Positions 17,996-26,563 of a stretch of DNA of 64,000 bases are shown here, piece after piece. Location of the stretch: contig NZ_CP034449.1 of the NCBI RefSeq assembly GCF_003952425.1, positions 3,286,001-3,350,000 of the forward strand. The letters are read 5' to 3'. The DNA is from Mesorhizobium sp. M2A.F.Ca.ET.046.03.2.1 (lineage in GTDB: Bacteria > Pseudomonadota > Alphaproteobacteria > Rhizobiales > Rhizobiaceae). Within the stretch, counting starts at the first letter, position 1. Each line of letters starts with the position of its first letter. Under the pieces are notes generated by a model. It was not told the origin of the DNA. It searched no databases and worked only from the letters and a program-made list of their open reading frames with translations. The translations under genes were made by a program, and so were the position numbers.

Positions 17996-18412
17996 ATGCA
18001 CCGGATCAGCTGGAGGATCGTTCTGGCGGCGACGCTGCTCATGTCCTCGCTCGTCCGCGCCAGCGCGGATGACGGCGCCATCATCGATCGCTGGTATTCG
18101 GCGCTGCTGGTCGCCGACCGTACCGAATTGTCCGACCTGCTTGCCGACGACGTGCGCATGAAGCTCGACGACATCGGCGTCGTCCAGACCAAAGAGGATT
18201 TCATCGCCTCGATCGACGAATGGCAGGGCGCGGTCGCGGGCGCGGCGATCCGCCATCGCATCGAAAAGAGCGAGAATGGTGAGACCACGGTGCTCGCCTG
18301 TTACGATTTTCCCAACAACGATACGCTCATGCGCGAGACCTTCACCGTCGCCCGCGGGCGCATCGTCGCCAGCACGCAGACAGCGGTGGCGCAGGACTGC
18401 AGCGGCTATTGA
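17996..18412 (+). CDS. Exported NTF2-like/SnoaL-fold protein
   Basis: 138 residues with a Sec signal peptide (about 1-25, ending VRASA) and a compact alpha+beta domain with DGAIIDRWYSALLVADRTELSDLLADDVRMKL, the pattern of the NTF2/SnoaL fold. A Cys pair (ACYDF and AQDCSGY) could form a disulfide in the periplasm. ATG 17996 is spaced 5 bp from GGAG; a GTG at 17993 is the alternative. It starts 10 bp after the carbonic anhydrase, so cotranscription is likely. The ligand or enzyme activity is unknown. Confidence 0.68.
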   Translation: MHRISWRIVLAATLLMSSLVRASADDGAIIDRWYSALLVADRTELSDLLADDVRMKLDDIGVVQTKEDFIASIDEWQGAVAGAAIRHRIEKSENGETTVLACYDFPNNDTLMRETFTVARGRIVASTQTAVAQDCSGY

Positions 18413-18494
18413 GGCGAGGTCCGTGTTGCGCGGCGCGCGGCATCGCCCTACATCCGAGGCAGCCCGCCTCCAAATCAGTCCACCGGAATCGCTC

Positions 18495-20549
18495 ATGTCA
18501 TCTTCAAAAGCCGTCGATCTCGCCGCCCATCCGCTGACCCTTTGGCAGGGTCCGCTCGGCCTGCCCGATTTCTCGCGCATCGGCGACAATGATTTTGGCC
18601 CTGTCTTCGACGCGGCGCTGGCGGCGCACCAGGCCGAGATCGACGCCATCGCCGGCAACAGAGAGACGCCGACCATCGAGAACACGCTTGCCGCGCTCGA
18701 GCTCGCCGGCGAGCCGCTCGACCATGTCTCGTCGATCTTCTGGTGCCGCGCCGGCGCCCACACCAACGACACGATCCAGGCGATGGAACGCGAGGTTTCG
18801 CCAAAGATGTCGCGGCATTTCTCCGCGATCTCGATGAACGAGAAGCTGTTTGCCCGCATCGACGATCTCTACCAGCGGCGCGACAGCCTGAAGCTCGATG
18901 CCGAGACGCTGCGGGTGCTGGAGAAGACCTGGAAGGGATTTGTCCGGTCGGGCGCCAAGCTGGATGCGGAGGGCAAGAAGCGGCTTGCGGCCATCAATGA
19001 AGAGCTCTCGTCGCTCGGGACCAAGTTCGGCCAGAACGTGCTCGCCGACGAACGCGACTGGGCGCTGTTCCTCGACGAGGCCGATCTTGCCGGCCTGCCG
19101 GATTTCTTGAAGAGCGCCATGGCCGAGGCGGCCGAGATGCGCGGCCAGAAGGGCCGCTATGCGGTGACGCTGTCGCGCTCGATCTACGAGCCGTTCTCGA
19201 CCTTCTCCGAGCGCCGCGACCTGCGCGAGATCGCGTTCAAGGCTTTCATCATGCGCGGCCAGAATGGCGGCGCCTCCGACAACACCGATGTCGTGCGTGA
19301 CATGCTGAAGCTGCGCGCCGAGAAGGCGAAGCTGCTTGGTTACGATTCCTTCGCGGCGCTGAAGCTCGACGATACGATGGCGAAGACCCCGAAGGCGGTG
19401 CACGAGCTGCTCGATCCGGTGTGGGAGAAGGCGCTGGAAAAAGCCGCCGCCGACCAGAAGGAGCTGGAGCGGCTGGCGACAGAAGCCGGCAGCAACGAGA
19501 AGTTCGCGGCCTGGGACTGGCGCTTCTACCAGGAGAAGCTGCGTGCCGAGAAATTCGCCTTCGACGAGGCGGAGCTGAAGCCGTATTTGCAGCTCGAGCG
19601 CGTCATCAAGGCTTGCTTCGATGTCGCCACGAAACTGTTCGGCATCACTTTCGAGGAGAAGAAGGGCATCGCCGCCTGGCATCCCGATGCACGAGTCTTC
19701 GTGGTGAAGAATGCCGACGGCAGCGAGCGCGGCCTGTTCCTGGCCGATTATTTCGCCCGTCCGTCAAAACGTTCCGGCGCCTGGATGAGCGCGCTGAAAT
19801 CCGGCTACAAGCTCGGTCATGGTTCCAAGCCGGTGATCTACAACATCATGAACTTCGCCAAGCCGCCGGCCGGCGAAGCGGCGCTTCTGTCGGTCGATGA
19901 GGCGAAGACGCTGTTCCACGAGTTCGGCCATGCGCTGCACGGCATGCTGACCGACGTCACCTGGCCGTCGGTCTCGGGCACTTCGGTCAGCCGCGATTTC
20001 GTCGAACTGCCCTCGCAGCTTTACGAGCATTGGCTGACGGTGCCCGCGGTGCTGGAAAAGCACGCGCTGCACGTCAAGACCGGCAAGCCGATGCCGAAGG
20101 CGCTGCTCGACAAGATGCTTGCGACCCGCACCTTCGGCGCCGGTTTCGCCACGGTCGAGTTCACCGCCTCGGCGCTGATCGACATGGCCTATCATGCAAG
20201 GCCTGAGGCGCCGGCCGAGCCGCTTCGGTTCGAGGCCGAGACGCTGGAAAAACTGCATATGCCCGACACGATCGCCATGCGCCACCGCACCCCGCATTTC
20301 GGCCATGTCTTCGCCGGCGACGGATATTCAGCCGGCTATTATTCCTACATGTGGTCGGAAGTGCTCGACGCGGACGCCTTCTCGGCTTTCGAGGAAACGG
20401 GCGATGCCTTCAATCCGGAATTGGCCGAGCGGCTGCGGAAGAACATCTACGCCGCGGGTGGGTCGAAGGATCCTGAGGAGCTTTACACGGCGTTCCGGGG
20501 AAAGATGCCGTCGCCCGAGGCGATGATGGTGAAGCGGGGGCTGGTGTGA
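18495..20549 (+). CDS. M3 family metallopeptidase (oligopeptidase A / Dcp type)
   Basis: 684 residues, the expected size for M3A oligopeptidases and dipeptidyl carboxypeptidases. The zinc motif HEFGH is at 475-479 (LFHEFGHALHGML), and the C-terminal substrate region includes HVFAGDGYSAGYYSYMWSEV, whose Gly and Tyr residues bind peptide. There is no signal peptide, so it is a cytoplasmic enzyme trimming short peptides. The ATG at 18495 (MSSSKAVDL) was chosen because more upstream codons read into the preceding intergenic region without family similarity. The repeat at 20556 begins 7 bp after the stop. Confidence 0.93.
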   Translation: MSSSKAVDLAAHPLTLWQGPLGLPDFSRIGDNDFGPVFDAALAAHQAEIDAIAGNRETPTIENTLAALELAGEPLDHVSSIFWCRAGAHTNDTIQAMEREVSPKMSRHFSAISMNEKLFARIDDLYQRRDSLKLDAETLRVLEKTWKGFVRSGAKLDAEGKKRLAAINEELSSLGTKFGQNVLADERDWALFLDEADLAGLPDFLKSAMAEAAEMRGQKGRYAVTLSRSIYEPFSTFSERRDLREIAFKAFIMRGQNGGASDNTDVVRDMLKLRAEKAKLLGYDSFAALKLDDTMAKTPKAVHELLDPVWEKALEKAAADQKELERLATEAGSNEKFAAWDWRFYQEKLRAEKFAFDEAELKPYLQLERVIKACFDVATKLFGITFEEKKGIAAWHPDARVFVVKNADGSERGLFLADYFARPSKRSGAWMSALKSGYKLGHGSKPVIYNIMNFAKPPAGEAALLSVDEAKTLFHEFGHALHGMLTDVTWPSVSGTSVSRDFVELPSQLYEHWLTVPAVLEKHALHVKTGKPMPKALLDKMLATRTFGAGFATVEFTASALIDMAYHARPEAPAEPLRFEAETLEKLHMPDTIAMRHRTPHFGHVFAGDGYSAGYYSYMWSEVLDADAFSAFEETGDAFNPELAERLRKNIYAAGGSKDPEELYTAFRGKMPSPEAMMVKRGLV

Positions 20550-20555
20550 CTGGCT

Positions 20556-20740
20556 AATCTCCCCCCTTGTCGGGGAGATGGCCGGCAGGCCAGAGGGGGG
20601 CGCTGTCCCGCCGACGTCTCAGTTCATCACAGTCCCGCCGACATCCCGCTTGGCTATTGTTACCCAAGCTAAGCGAGGTCGCGATCCTTCGCGCCCCCCT
20701 CTGCCCTGCCGGGCATCTCCCCCACGAGGGGGGAGATTGG
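20556..20740. repeat. Short palindromic intergenic repeat, copy 2 (type I)
   Basis: Arms of the AATCTCCCCCCTTGTCGGGG / GAGGGGGGAGATT type enclose CGGCAGGCCAGAGGGGGGCG and its inverse. It separates the convergent M3 peptidase and MlrC genes and overlaps the last 24 codons of the latter. Confidence 0.85.
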
Positions 20741-22213
20741 CTGTTTCCACGGATCCGCAACCCTCGGCCATATAGCCCGGTTCAGCTTCCGATAATCCGT
20801 CTTTGCCGGATTGCTCGGATAGGAACTCGGCGCCGCGACATAGATGATCTCGGCGGCGATCGGCGCGAAGCCGGCGTAGAAATGGTTGGTCGATTTGATC
20901 AGCAGGATGTCCTTGTCCATCGGATCGATGCCGATATTGGAGAAGACATCCGGCTCGAAGGTCTGGGTGCGGTTGGTGTTCAAGATGACGTCGACTTCCG
21001 TGCCTTCGATGCGCACCACAGCCGACGGCCCCAACGTCACCCGGCTCGGACCGAAGCTTTGCCAGCCTTCGTTGGTCGTCTTCAGCACCGTGACGCGCGC
21101 GTCGATCGGCTCGCCGGCCTGCGGCCCGGCCTTGCCGCCGAAGCGCAGATCGATGACCGCGCCCTCGCCGGCGGCATGGCAGAAGGTCACGGCGATCGGG
21201 TCCCAGATCGTCGCCACACCGACCTTGTTCAGGCCGCGCTTGAGCAGCTCGCGCAACACGATGGTGCCGTCGCCCGGCACGCCGCCGCCGGGATTGTCCC
21301 AGATATCTGCGATCACGACTGGCTTGTCCTGGTGCGTCGCGCGCACGGCAAGCGCCTGTTCGATGCCCGCCGAGGCGGAGAGCATCGTCATCGCGGTTTT
21401 TTCGCGCAGCGCATAGAGCTCGCGCCCGAGGCTTTCCGCCAAAGCATCGCCCTTTGCCTTGTCGTTGTCGGTGACGACCAGGATGCGCGTGCCCATCTCC
21501 GGCACGTCGGCGGCCATGAAGCCGTGGATGACCGAGACCGACAGCACGCCGTCCTTGCCATGCAGCGCCTTGATCCTGTCGACGAAGGAGCGCATCGGCT
21601 CGCGGCTGGTCGGCAGCACCTGGATCATGCGGCAGTCGAAGGTCGAGATCACCGGCTCGATCTCGCCGCGCGCCGCGGCAAGGCCGAGCTCGACGACATG
21701 CTCGCCGCGCTCATAGAAATCGGTATGCGGGAATTCGAGGAAATAGGCCATGATATCGCAGGCCGCGACGCGTTTCGGCGTCAAATGGCTGTGCGGATCG
21801 AACTCCGAAGCGATCACCACCTTCGGCCCCACGATAGCGCGCACGCGTTCCAGCAGATCGCCTTCGCAATCGTCATAGCCTTGCGCGACCATGGCGCCAT
21901 GCAGGCCAAGGATCACCGCATCGACCGGTAGGGCGGCCTTGAGCTGGTCGAGGATCTCGTCACGCAGCGCCTCATAGGTCTGACGCTGCACCAGGCCGCC
22001 GGGCTCGGCCCAGGTCGCCGTGCCTTCGATGACGGTCAGATCTTCCTTCGTGGCGCGCTTGCGCAGCGCCACGATCGGCGAGGAGCACAGCGTCGGCGTC
22101 TCTGGGTGTTTTCCCGGGCCGGCATAGAAGGCCATCTCGAACGAGGCCCGGTCGGTCGGCACCGGCGAGAAGGTGTTGGTTTCCGTCGCCAGCGAGGCGG
22201 TGAAGATGCGCAT
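20669..22213 (-). CDS. M81 family / MlrC-like metallopeptidase
   Basis: 514 residues of the MlrC family (PF07364 plus PF07171 architecture), whose founder is microcystinase C of sphingomonads. Seen are TNTFSPVPTDRASFE, ILGLHGAMVAQGYDDCEGDLL, EFDPHSHLTP, PHTDFYERGE (metal-site histidines and acids) and the C-terminal domain IADIWDNPGGGVPGDGTIVL. The last residues (ISPLVGEMPGRAEGGAKDRD) are encoded by the palindromic repeat and are not family sequence. The gene is 74 bp downstream of an ABC permease on the same strand, so the enzyme may process what that importer takes up, perhaps an amide or lactam. The substrate is unknown. Confidence 0.87.
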   Translation of the reverse strand: MRIFTASLATETNTFSPVPTDRASFEMAFYAGPGKHPETPTLCSSPIVALRKRATKEDLTVIEGTATWAEPGGLVQRQTYEALRDEILDQLKAALPVDAVILGLHGAMVAQGYDDCEGDLLERVRAIVGPKVVIASEFDPHSHLTPKRVAACDIMAYFLEFPHTDFYERGEHVVELGLAAARGEIEPVISTFDCRMIQVLPTSREPMRSFVDRIKALHGKDGVLSVSVIHGFMAADVPEMGTRILVVTDNDKAKGDALAESLGRELYALREKTAMTMLSASAGIEQALAVRATHQDKPVVIADIWDNPGGGVPGDGTIVLRELLKRGLNKVGVATIWDPIAVTFCHAAGEGAVIDLRFGGKAGPQAGEPIDARVTVLKTTNEGWQSFGPSRVTLGPSAVVRIEGTEVDVILNTNRTQTFEPDVFSNIGIDPMDKDILLIKSTNHFYAGFAPIAAEIIYVAAPSSYPSNPAKTDYRKLNRAIWPRVADPWKQPISPLVGEMPGRAEGGAKDRDLA

Positions 22214-22287
22214 GAACGCTCCCTAGACTTCTTGTTTTTGCGATTCCGGACGAAAACCGCTGCGTATTCCTGGAATTGCCGGGATTG

Positions 22288-23112
22288 CTATTTGACGGCC
22301 CCGAGCGCAAGGCCCCGGACGAGGTAGCGCTGCAGCCAGATGAAAAGGATCGCCACCGGCAGCGTCGCCAAAAGCGTGGCGGCCATGACATGGTGCCATT
22401 CGATCGTATAGCGGCCGGCGACGAGCGAGAAAACCTGGATCGGCAGCGTGTAGCTTTCCTGGCTGCGGAGCATGGTGAGCGCGACCACGAACTCGTTCCA
22501 GGCGTTGATGAAGGTGAAGATCGCCGTCACCGCGATCGCCGGCAGGCAGAGCGGCAGGAAGACCTTGCGCAGCGTCAGCCAGCGGCCGGCGCCTTCCATC
22601 CAGGCCGCCTCCTCGAGATCGCGCGGGATGGTGTCGAAATAGCTCTGCAGCATCCACACCGTGAAGGCGACGTTGAAGGCCATGTAGATGAAGCCGAGCG
22701 CGGTGGTCGACTCGACCAGGCCCCAGGCCGCCATCAGCCTGAACAGGCCGAGCACCAGCACGATCGGCGAGATCATCTGCGAGATCAAAAGGAACTGGCG
22801 GAAGGCCCCATAGCCGGCAAAACGAAAGCGCGACATGGCATAGGCGGCTGGGACCGAGATCATGATCGCGCCGAGGGTCGCCAGCGCCGAGACATAAAGC
22901 GAATTCAGAAGCGCCTGGCCGAAGCCGGTCGCCACCCACATGTCCGCGAAATTCGACCAGCGGAACTCGCTCGGCCACCAGGTCGGCGTCAGCACCTCGG
23001 TGCGCGGCTTGACGGCGGTGAGGAACATCACCGCGAAGGGGAAGATCGTCACCACGATCAACGGAGCCAGCAGCAGCCAGGCGATGACGGTGCGTTTCAA
23101 CTTCGGCGTCAT
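22288..23112 (-). CDS. Carbohydrate ABC transporter permease (MalG class)
   Basis: 274 residues, six predicted membrane helices, with the cytoplasmic coupling loop [21 protein letters not shown] (EAA motif) near residue 180 and the C-terminal [15 protein letters not shown] typical of the CUT1 MalG family. It overlaps the upstream permease by 4 bp (ATGA at 23109-23112). It pairs with that permease, the binding protein at 24392 and probably the ATPase on the opposite arm at 26564. Confidence 0.92.
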   Translation of the reverse strand: MTPKLKRTVIAWLLLAPLIVVTIFPFAVMFLTAVKPRTEVLTPTWWPSEFRWSNFADMWVATGFGQALLNSLYVSALATLGAIMISVPAAYAMSRFRFAGYGAFRQFLLISQMISPIVLVLGLFRLMAAWGLVESTTALGFIYMAFNVAFTVWMLQSYFDTIPRDLEEAAWMEGAGRWLTLRKVFLPLCLPAIAVTAIFTFINAWNEFVVALTMLRSQESYTLPIQVFSLVAGRYTIEWHHVMAATLLATLPVAILFIWLQRYLVRGLALGAVK

Positions 23113-23978
23113 GCGCGCTGCTCCCGCATGGCAAGCCGCACATAGATCATGGTGAAGACGAGCAGGATCGCGAACATCACCAGCGACACGGCGGAGGCCT
23201 CGCCCAGTTTGCCGATGCGGAAGGCGAGCTTATAGAGATGCGTCACCAATATGTCGGTCGAGTTGGCCGGCCCGCCCTGCGTCATCACCCAAATGATCGG
23301 GAAGGAGTTGAAGACATAGATGGTGTTGAGCACGATCGCGATGTTGATGAAGGGTTTGAGCAGCGGAAAGGTGATCTCGCGGAACTGCTGGAACAGTGTC
23401 GCGCCCTCGAGCGCGGCCGCCTCATAGAGATCGTCGGGGATCGACGACAGGCCGCCGAGGAAAATCGTGGTGGTGAAGGGCACGGTCACCAATATGCCGA
23501 TCAGCACCTGCATCGGGAAAGCGGTCTCGGCGCTCGCCAGCCACTGGATGTTCTGGCTGATCAGGCCGAGCTTCATCAACGCCGAATTCAGCATGCCGCT
23601 TTCGCCGTTGAGCGCCCAGCGCCAGACCACCGCGGTCATGGTCAGCGACACCGCCCAGGGCAGCATGATGATGACGCGGGCGAGGCCGCGGCCATAGAAA
23701 TCCATGTTGAGGATCATCGCCACGGGGATCGACAAAAGCAGCGCGCCGCCCACGACCAGCGCCGTCCACAGCCCAGTGCGCCAGAGCGCCGCGACGAAAT
23801 CCGGGTCGGCGGCAAGCGCCGAGAAATTGGCCAGGCCGCTGAATTCGCGAAGCTGGCCAAAGCGGTTGACGTCGTGCGTCGAAATCTGGATCAGATCCCA
23901 GACCGGCCAGAAGATCACCACCGCCGCCAAGAGCAGGCTGGGCAGCGTCAGCAGATAGGGCAGGAAACGATTTTGCAT
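23109..23978 (-). CDS. Carbohydrate ABC transporter permease (MalF class)
   Basis: 289 residues with six predicted helices. The coupling motif is [26 protein letters not shown], followed by the [21 protein letters not shown] segment usual in CUT1 MalF-type permeases. Start at ATG 23978. It lies 413 bp after the binding-protein gene, the gap being filled by a repeat and a strong hairpin, an arrangement often seen where the binding protein is made in excess. Confidence 0.92.
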   Translation of the reverse strand: MQNRFLPYLLTLPSLLLAAVVIFWPVWDLIQISTHDVNRFGQLREFSGLANFSALAADPDFVAALWRTGLWTALVVGGALLLSIPVAMILNMDFYGRGLARVIIMLPWAVSLTMTAVVWRWALNGESGMLNSALMKLGLISQNIQWLASAETAFPMQVLIGILVTVPFTTTIFLGGLSSIPDDLYEAAALEGATLFQQFREITFPLLKPFINIAIVLNTIYVFNSFPIIWVMTQGGPANSTDILVTHLYKLAFRIGKLGEASAVSLVMFAILLVFTMIYVRLAMREQRA

Positions 23979-24081
23979 CGGCTGGCTTGTACTGCGTTGC
24001 GTTGTTGGTGGTGCTGGTTTGCCAGCCTGTGCAATGCTCGCCTGTCCCAGGCTCGGTCTCGAACACTTTTCTCGGCGTTAG

Positions 24082-24261
24082 CGCTGCCCCTCACCTGCCT
24101 GCCGGCATCCTCTCCCCGTATAGTGACGGGGAGAGGGACGCTGTCGCCGGCGATTTCGCCAATCACCAACGTAGCAGGAAAAGCGCCAGCGTTGCGGCCA
24201 GCCCCTTTCTCCCCGTCACTATACGGGGAGAAATGCCCGGCAGGGCAATGAGGGGCAGCGC
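24082..24261. repeat. Short palindromic intergenic repeat, copy 3 (type I variant)
   Basis: Ends are inverted copies of CGCTGCCCCTCA / TGAGGGGCAGCG. Inside are inverted copies of CTCCCCGTATAGTGACGGGG and CTCCCCGTCACTATACGGGG. It is the same general architecture as copy 1 but with a different internal arm. Confidence 0.82.
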
Positions 24262-24332
24262 CGAGGTCGAAGGTTTGTCCCTTTGTCTGGAATGATTACC
24301 TGTCCGCCCGGCTATTCGGCCGAACACCATCC

Positions 24333-24371
24333 AAAAGATGTGGCGCGCCCCGCGGGGGTAGGGCGCGCCAC
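24333..24371 (-). terminator. Strong hairpin after the binding-protein gene (terminator or mRNA stabiliser)
   Basis: A perfect 11-bp stem, GTGGCGCGCCC (24340-24350) with GGGCGCGCCAC (24361-24371) and a 10-nt loop. On the minus strand it is followed by ATCTTTTGG, only a short T-run, so partial termination or transcript protection is more likely than full termination. It starts 20 bp after the binding-protein stop. Confidence 0.7.
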
Positions 24372-24391
24372 GGGCGCAGGGAGATACGCCC

Positions 24392-25618
24392 TTATTTCTT
24401 GAGCACGGCGTTGGCCTTGGCCGCTGCATCCTTCAGGCCGGCCTCGGGGTCGCCGCCGAGATAGATTTTCTGCATGGCGTCGGACGTGATCTGGGCGATC
24501 TCTTCCCAGCCCGGGATGACCGGGGCGAAGCGGGCGTCGGGCAAGAGTGCGGTGAAGGCGGCGAGGTCGGCGTTGTTGACGTAATAGTCCATCTTGGCCT
24601 CTTCCTTGTTCACCGGCAGGAAGCCTTCGCCCTGCGTGAACTTGGCGCGCTGCTCCTTTGTGAACAGGAAGTCGAGCAGCTTCCAGGCCTCGTCCTTGTT
24701 CTTGGAGTTCTTGAACATGATGATGGAATCGGTGACGCCGTAGGTGCCGCGCGCGCCGGTCGGGCCGGCGGGGATGGCGGCGACGCCGTATTTCAGGTTC
24801 GGCGCTTCTTCCTTGATCTGGTTGGACAGGAAGGGCGCGGTGATCATCATGCCGACCTTGCCCTGTTTGAACAGGTTCTGCACGTCCTCGCGGTTGTTGG
24901 AGGTGACCCCCGGTTCCGTCAGGCCCTCGTCGATCATCGACTTGTAGAGCTTGGCCGCTTCGAGCGCGCCGGGCGTGCTCAGGCCGGACGTGCCGTCCTT
25001 GTTGAGAATCTCGGTGCCCTGCGACCACATCGCATAGTAGTAATAGACGTCGGTCTCGATCTCCTTGCCTTGCAAGCCGAAGCCGAAGGCGCCGACCGCC
25101 TTGATCTTGCGCGCGTCCTCCTGCAGCTCGGTCCAGGTCGCCGGCGGCTTGGCGATGCCGGCCTTCTCAAACAGCTCCTTGTTGTAATACATGGCGCGCG
25201 CGGAAGCTGCGATCGGCAGGCCATAGGTGTGGCCATTCATGATGGAGGGCTGCAGGAATGTGTCGATAAAGCGGTCCTTGAACTCGGGCTTGATGTAGCT
25301 GTCGAGCGGCTCGGCGACATCCTGCTGGACGAAGTCGATCAGCCAGCGGGTGCCGATGATCGAGAGATCCGCGTTGGTGCCGGCGGTGATGTCGGTGGTG
25401 AGCTTCTGCAGCAGCACATCCCACGGCACCACTTCATACTTGATGGTGATGCCGGGATTGGCCGCCTCGAATTCCTTCTTCACCGCTTCGAAATAGGGGC
25501 CGGTCTTGGCGCTGTATTCGGCGACGGTGACGCGCACCTCGCCCGCATCGGCTGGTGCTGCCAGGGCTAGCATGCTCATTCCGGCCAGCAGGCCGACAGT
25601 CCATTTTGCAAGGCTCAT
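24392..25618 (-). CDS. Extracellular solute-binding protein, family 1 (CUT1 sugar importer)
   Basis: 408 residues with a clear signal peptide (about 1-25, ending PADA). The mature protein has the type-2 periplasmic binding fold with KEFEAANPGITIKYEVVPWD, YGLPIAASARAMYYNKELFEKAGI and KNKDEAWKLLDFLFTKEQRAKF, typical of the maltose/oligosaccharide-binding family. It supplies substrate to the two permeases downstream. The ligand is unknown; the nearby SDR, RpiR and MlrC genes point to a modified sugar or sugar amide. It is divergent from the SDR at 25791. Confidence 0.92.
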   Translation of the reverse strand: MSLAKWTVGLLAGMSMLALAAPADAGEVRVTVAEYSAKTGPYFEAVKKEFEAANPGITIKYEVVPWDVLLQKLTTDITAGTNADLSIIGTRWLIDFVQQDVAEPLDSYIKPEFKDRFIDTFLQPSIMNGHTYGLPIAASARAMYYNKELFEKAGIAKPPATWTELQEDARKIKAVGAFGFGLQGKEIETDVYYYYAMWSQGTEILNKDGTSGLSTPGALEAAKLYKSMIDEGLTEPGVTSNNREDVQNLFKQGKVGMMITAPFLSNQIKEEAPNLKYGVAAIPAGPTGARGTYGVTDSIIMFKNSKNKDEAWKLLDFLFTKEQRAKFTQGEGFLPVNKEEAKMDYYVNNADLAAFTALLPDARFAPVIPGWEEIAQITSDAMQKIYLGGDPEAGLKDAAAKANAVLKK

Positions 25619-25790
25619 CTGAATTCTCCCATTGATGCACGTTGGCGCCTGCCTCTTGTGAGCACAGGATTTATGTTACTTTCCTACATTATCCATGATT
25701 TGGCGCTGCGCAAGCGGATTATCATGTTGCTTAATTACATTTGCTTGTTTAGCTTATTGGCTCAAAATGAGGGGTGGAGGAGGGCGCAGC
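25619..25790. promoter_or_regulatory. Divergent promoter region, SBP operon / SDR-ATPase-RpiR operon
   Basis: A 172-bp region, notably AT-rich between about 25665 and 25755 compared with its surroundings. It should carry both promoters and the operator of the RpiR regulator at 27636. I cannot define a specific operator; ATGTTACTTTCCTACAT at about 25672-25688 has only short ATGT/ACAT arms. GGAGGAGGG precedes the GTG at 25791. Confidence 0.5.
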
Positions 25791-26561
25791 GTGGGTTCGA
25801 CAGCCGAGTTCGAAGGCAAGACCGTCGTCGTCACCGGAGCCGGCGGCGGCCTCGGCTCGGCGATCGTCGAGCTCATGGCCGAACGCGGCGCGCGCATCGT
25901 CGGCTGCGACCAGTCGGCGGAGGCATTGGTCAGCCCGCATATCGCTTCCCGCCACGTCTTCAACTTGCTCGACCGGGCGTCGATCGAAGCCGCGATCCCG
26001 GCGCTGCTCGACCAAGACGGCGTTCCCGACATCCTAATCAACAATGCCGGCTGGACGCGCGCCGAGACACTGGCGGCGCTGACGGCTGACAAGATCGAGC
26101 AGGAGCTCGACCTCAATTTGACCGGCGTGATGAGTTTCGCCGATCCGCTGATCAAGGCGATGGCTGGGCGCGGTTCGGGCAGCGTCGTCTTCATCTCTTC
26201 GGTCAACGCTATCGCGCATTTCGGCAATCCGGCCTATGCGGCGGCCAAGGCCGGCATCAACGCCTATGCCAAATCGGTCGCCGTCGAGCTCGGCCGCAGC
26301 GGGTTGCGCGCCAATGTCGTGTGCCCGGGATCGATCCGCACCGCCGCCTGGGACCATCGCCTGGCCAAGGATCCGGAGATCCTCGGGCGGCTGAAGCGGC
26401 TCTATCCGCTGGGCCGCATCGTCAATGCACGGGAAGTGGCCGAAGCTGTCGCCTTCCTTGCCTCCGAGCGCGCTTCCGGCATAACAGGCGCCGTGGTGCC
26501 TGTTGATGCCGGCCTGACAGCCGGCTACCTGCCTTTCATCGACGACATATTGGGAGCGTGA
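25791..26561 (+). CDS. SDR family oxidoreductase
   Basis: 256 residues from the GTG at 25791, chosen because GGAGGAGGG (25776-25784) is ideally placed; an ATG at 25767 would have that site inside the gene. The classical SDR features are complete: TGAGGGLGSA (cofactor loop), NNAGWTRAE, the catalytic Ser in VFISSVNA and Tyr-x3-Lys in YAAAKAG, and the C-terminal GAVVPVDAGLTAGY. It is first in the operon with the importer ATPase and RpiR regulator, so it probably oxidises the imported sugar or polyol. The substrate is not evident. Confidence 0.9.
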   Translation: MGSTAEFEGKTVVVTGAGGGLGSAIVELMAERGARIVGCDQSAEALVSPHIASRHVFNLLDRASIEAAIPALLDQDGVPDILINNAGWTRAETLAALTADKIEQELDLNLTGVMSFADPLIKAMAGRGSGSVVFISSVNAIAHFGNPAYAAAKAGINAYAKSVAVELGRSGLRANVVCPGSIRTAAWDHRLAKDPEILGRLKRLYPLGRIVNAREVAEAVAFLASERASGITGAVVPVDAGLTAGYLPFIDDILGA

Positions 26562-26563
26562 CC

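Larger units (their letters stand above)
23979..24391. other. 413-bp gap inside the ABC operon
   Basis: No gene seen. From the binding-protein side it holds the GC-rich hairpin at 24333-24371, the type I repeat copy 3 at 24082-24261, and about 100 bp of unremarkable sequence before the permease start. Confidence 0.7.
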
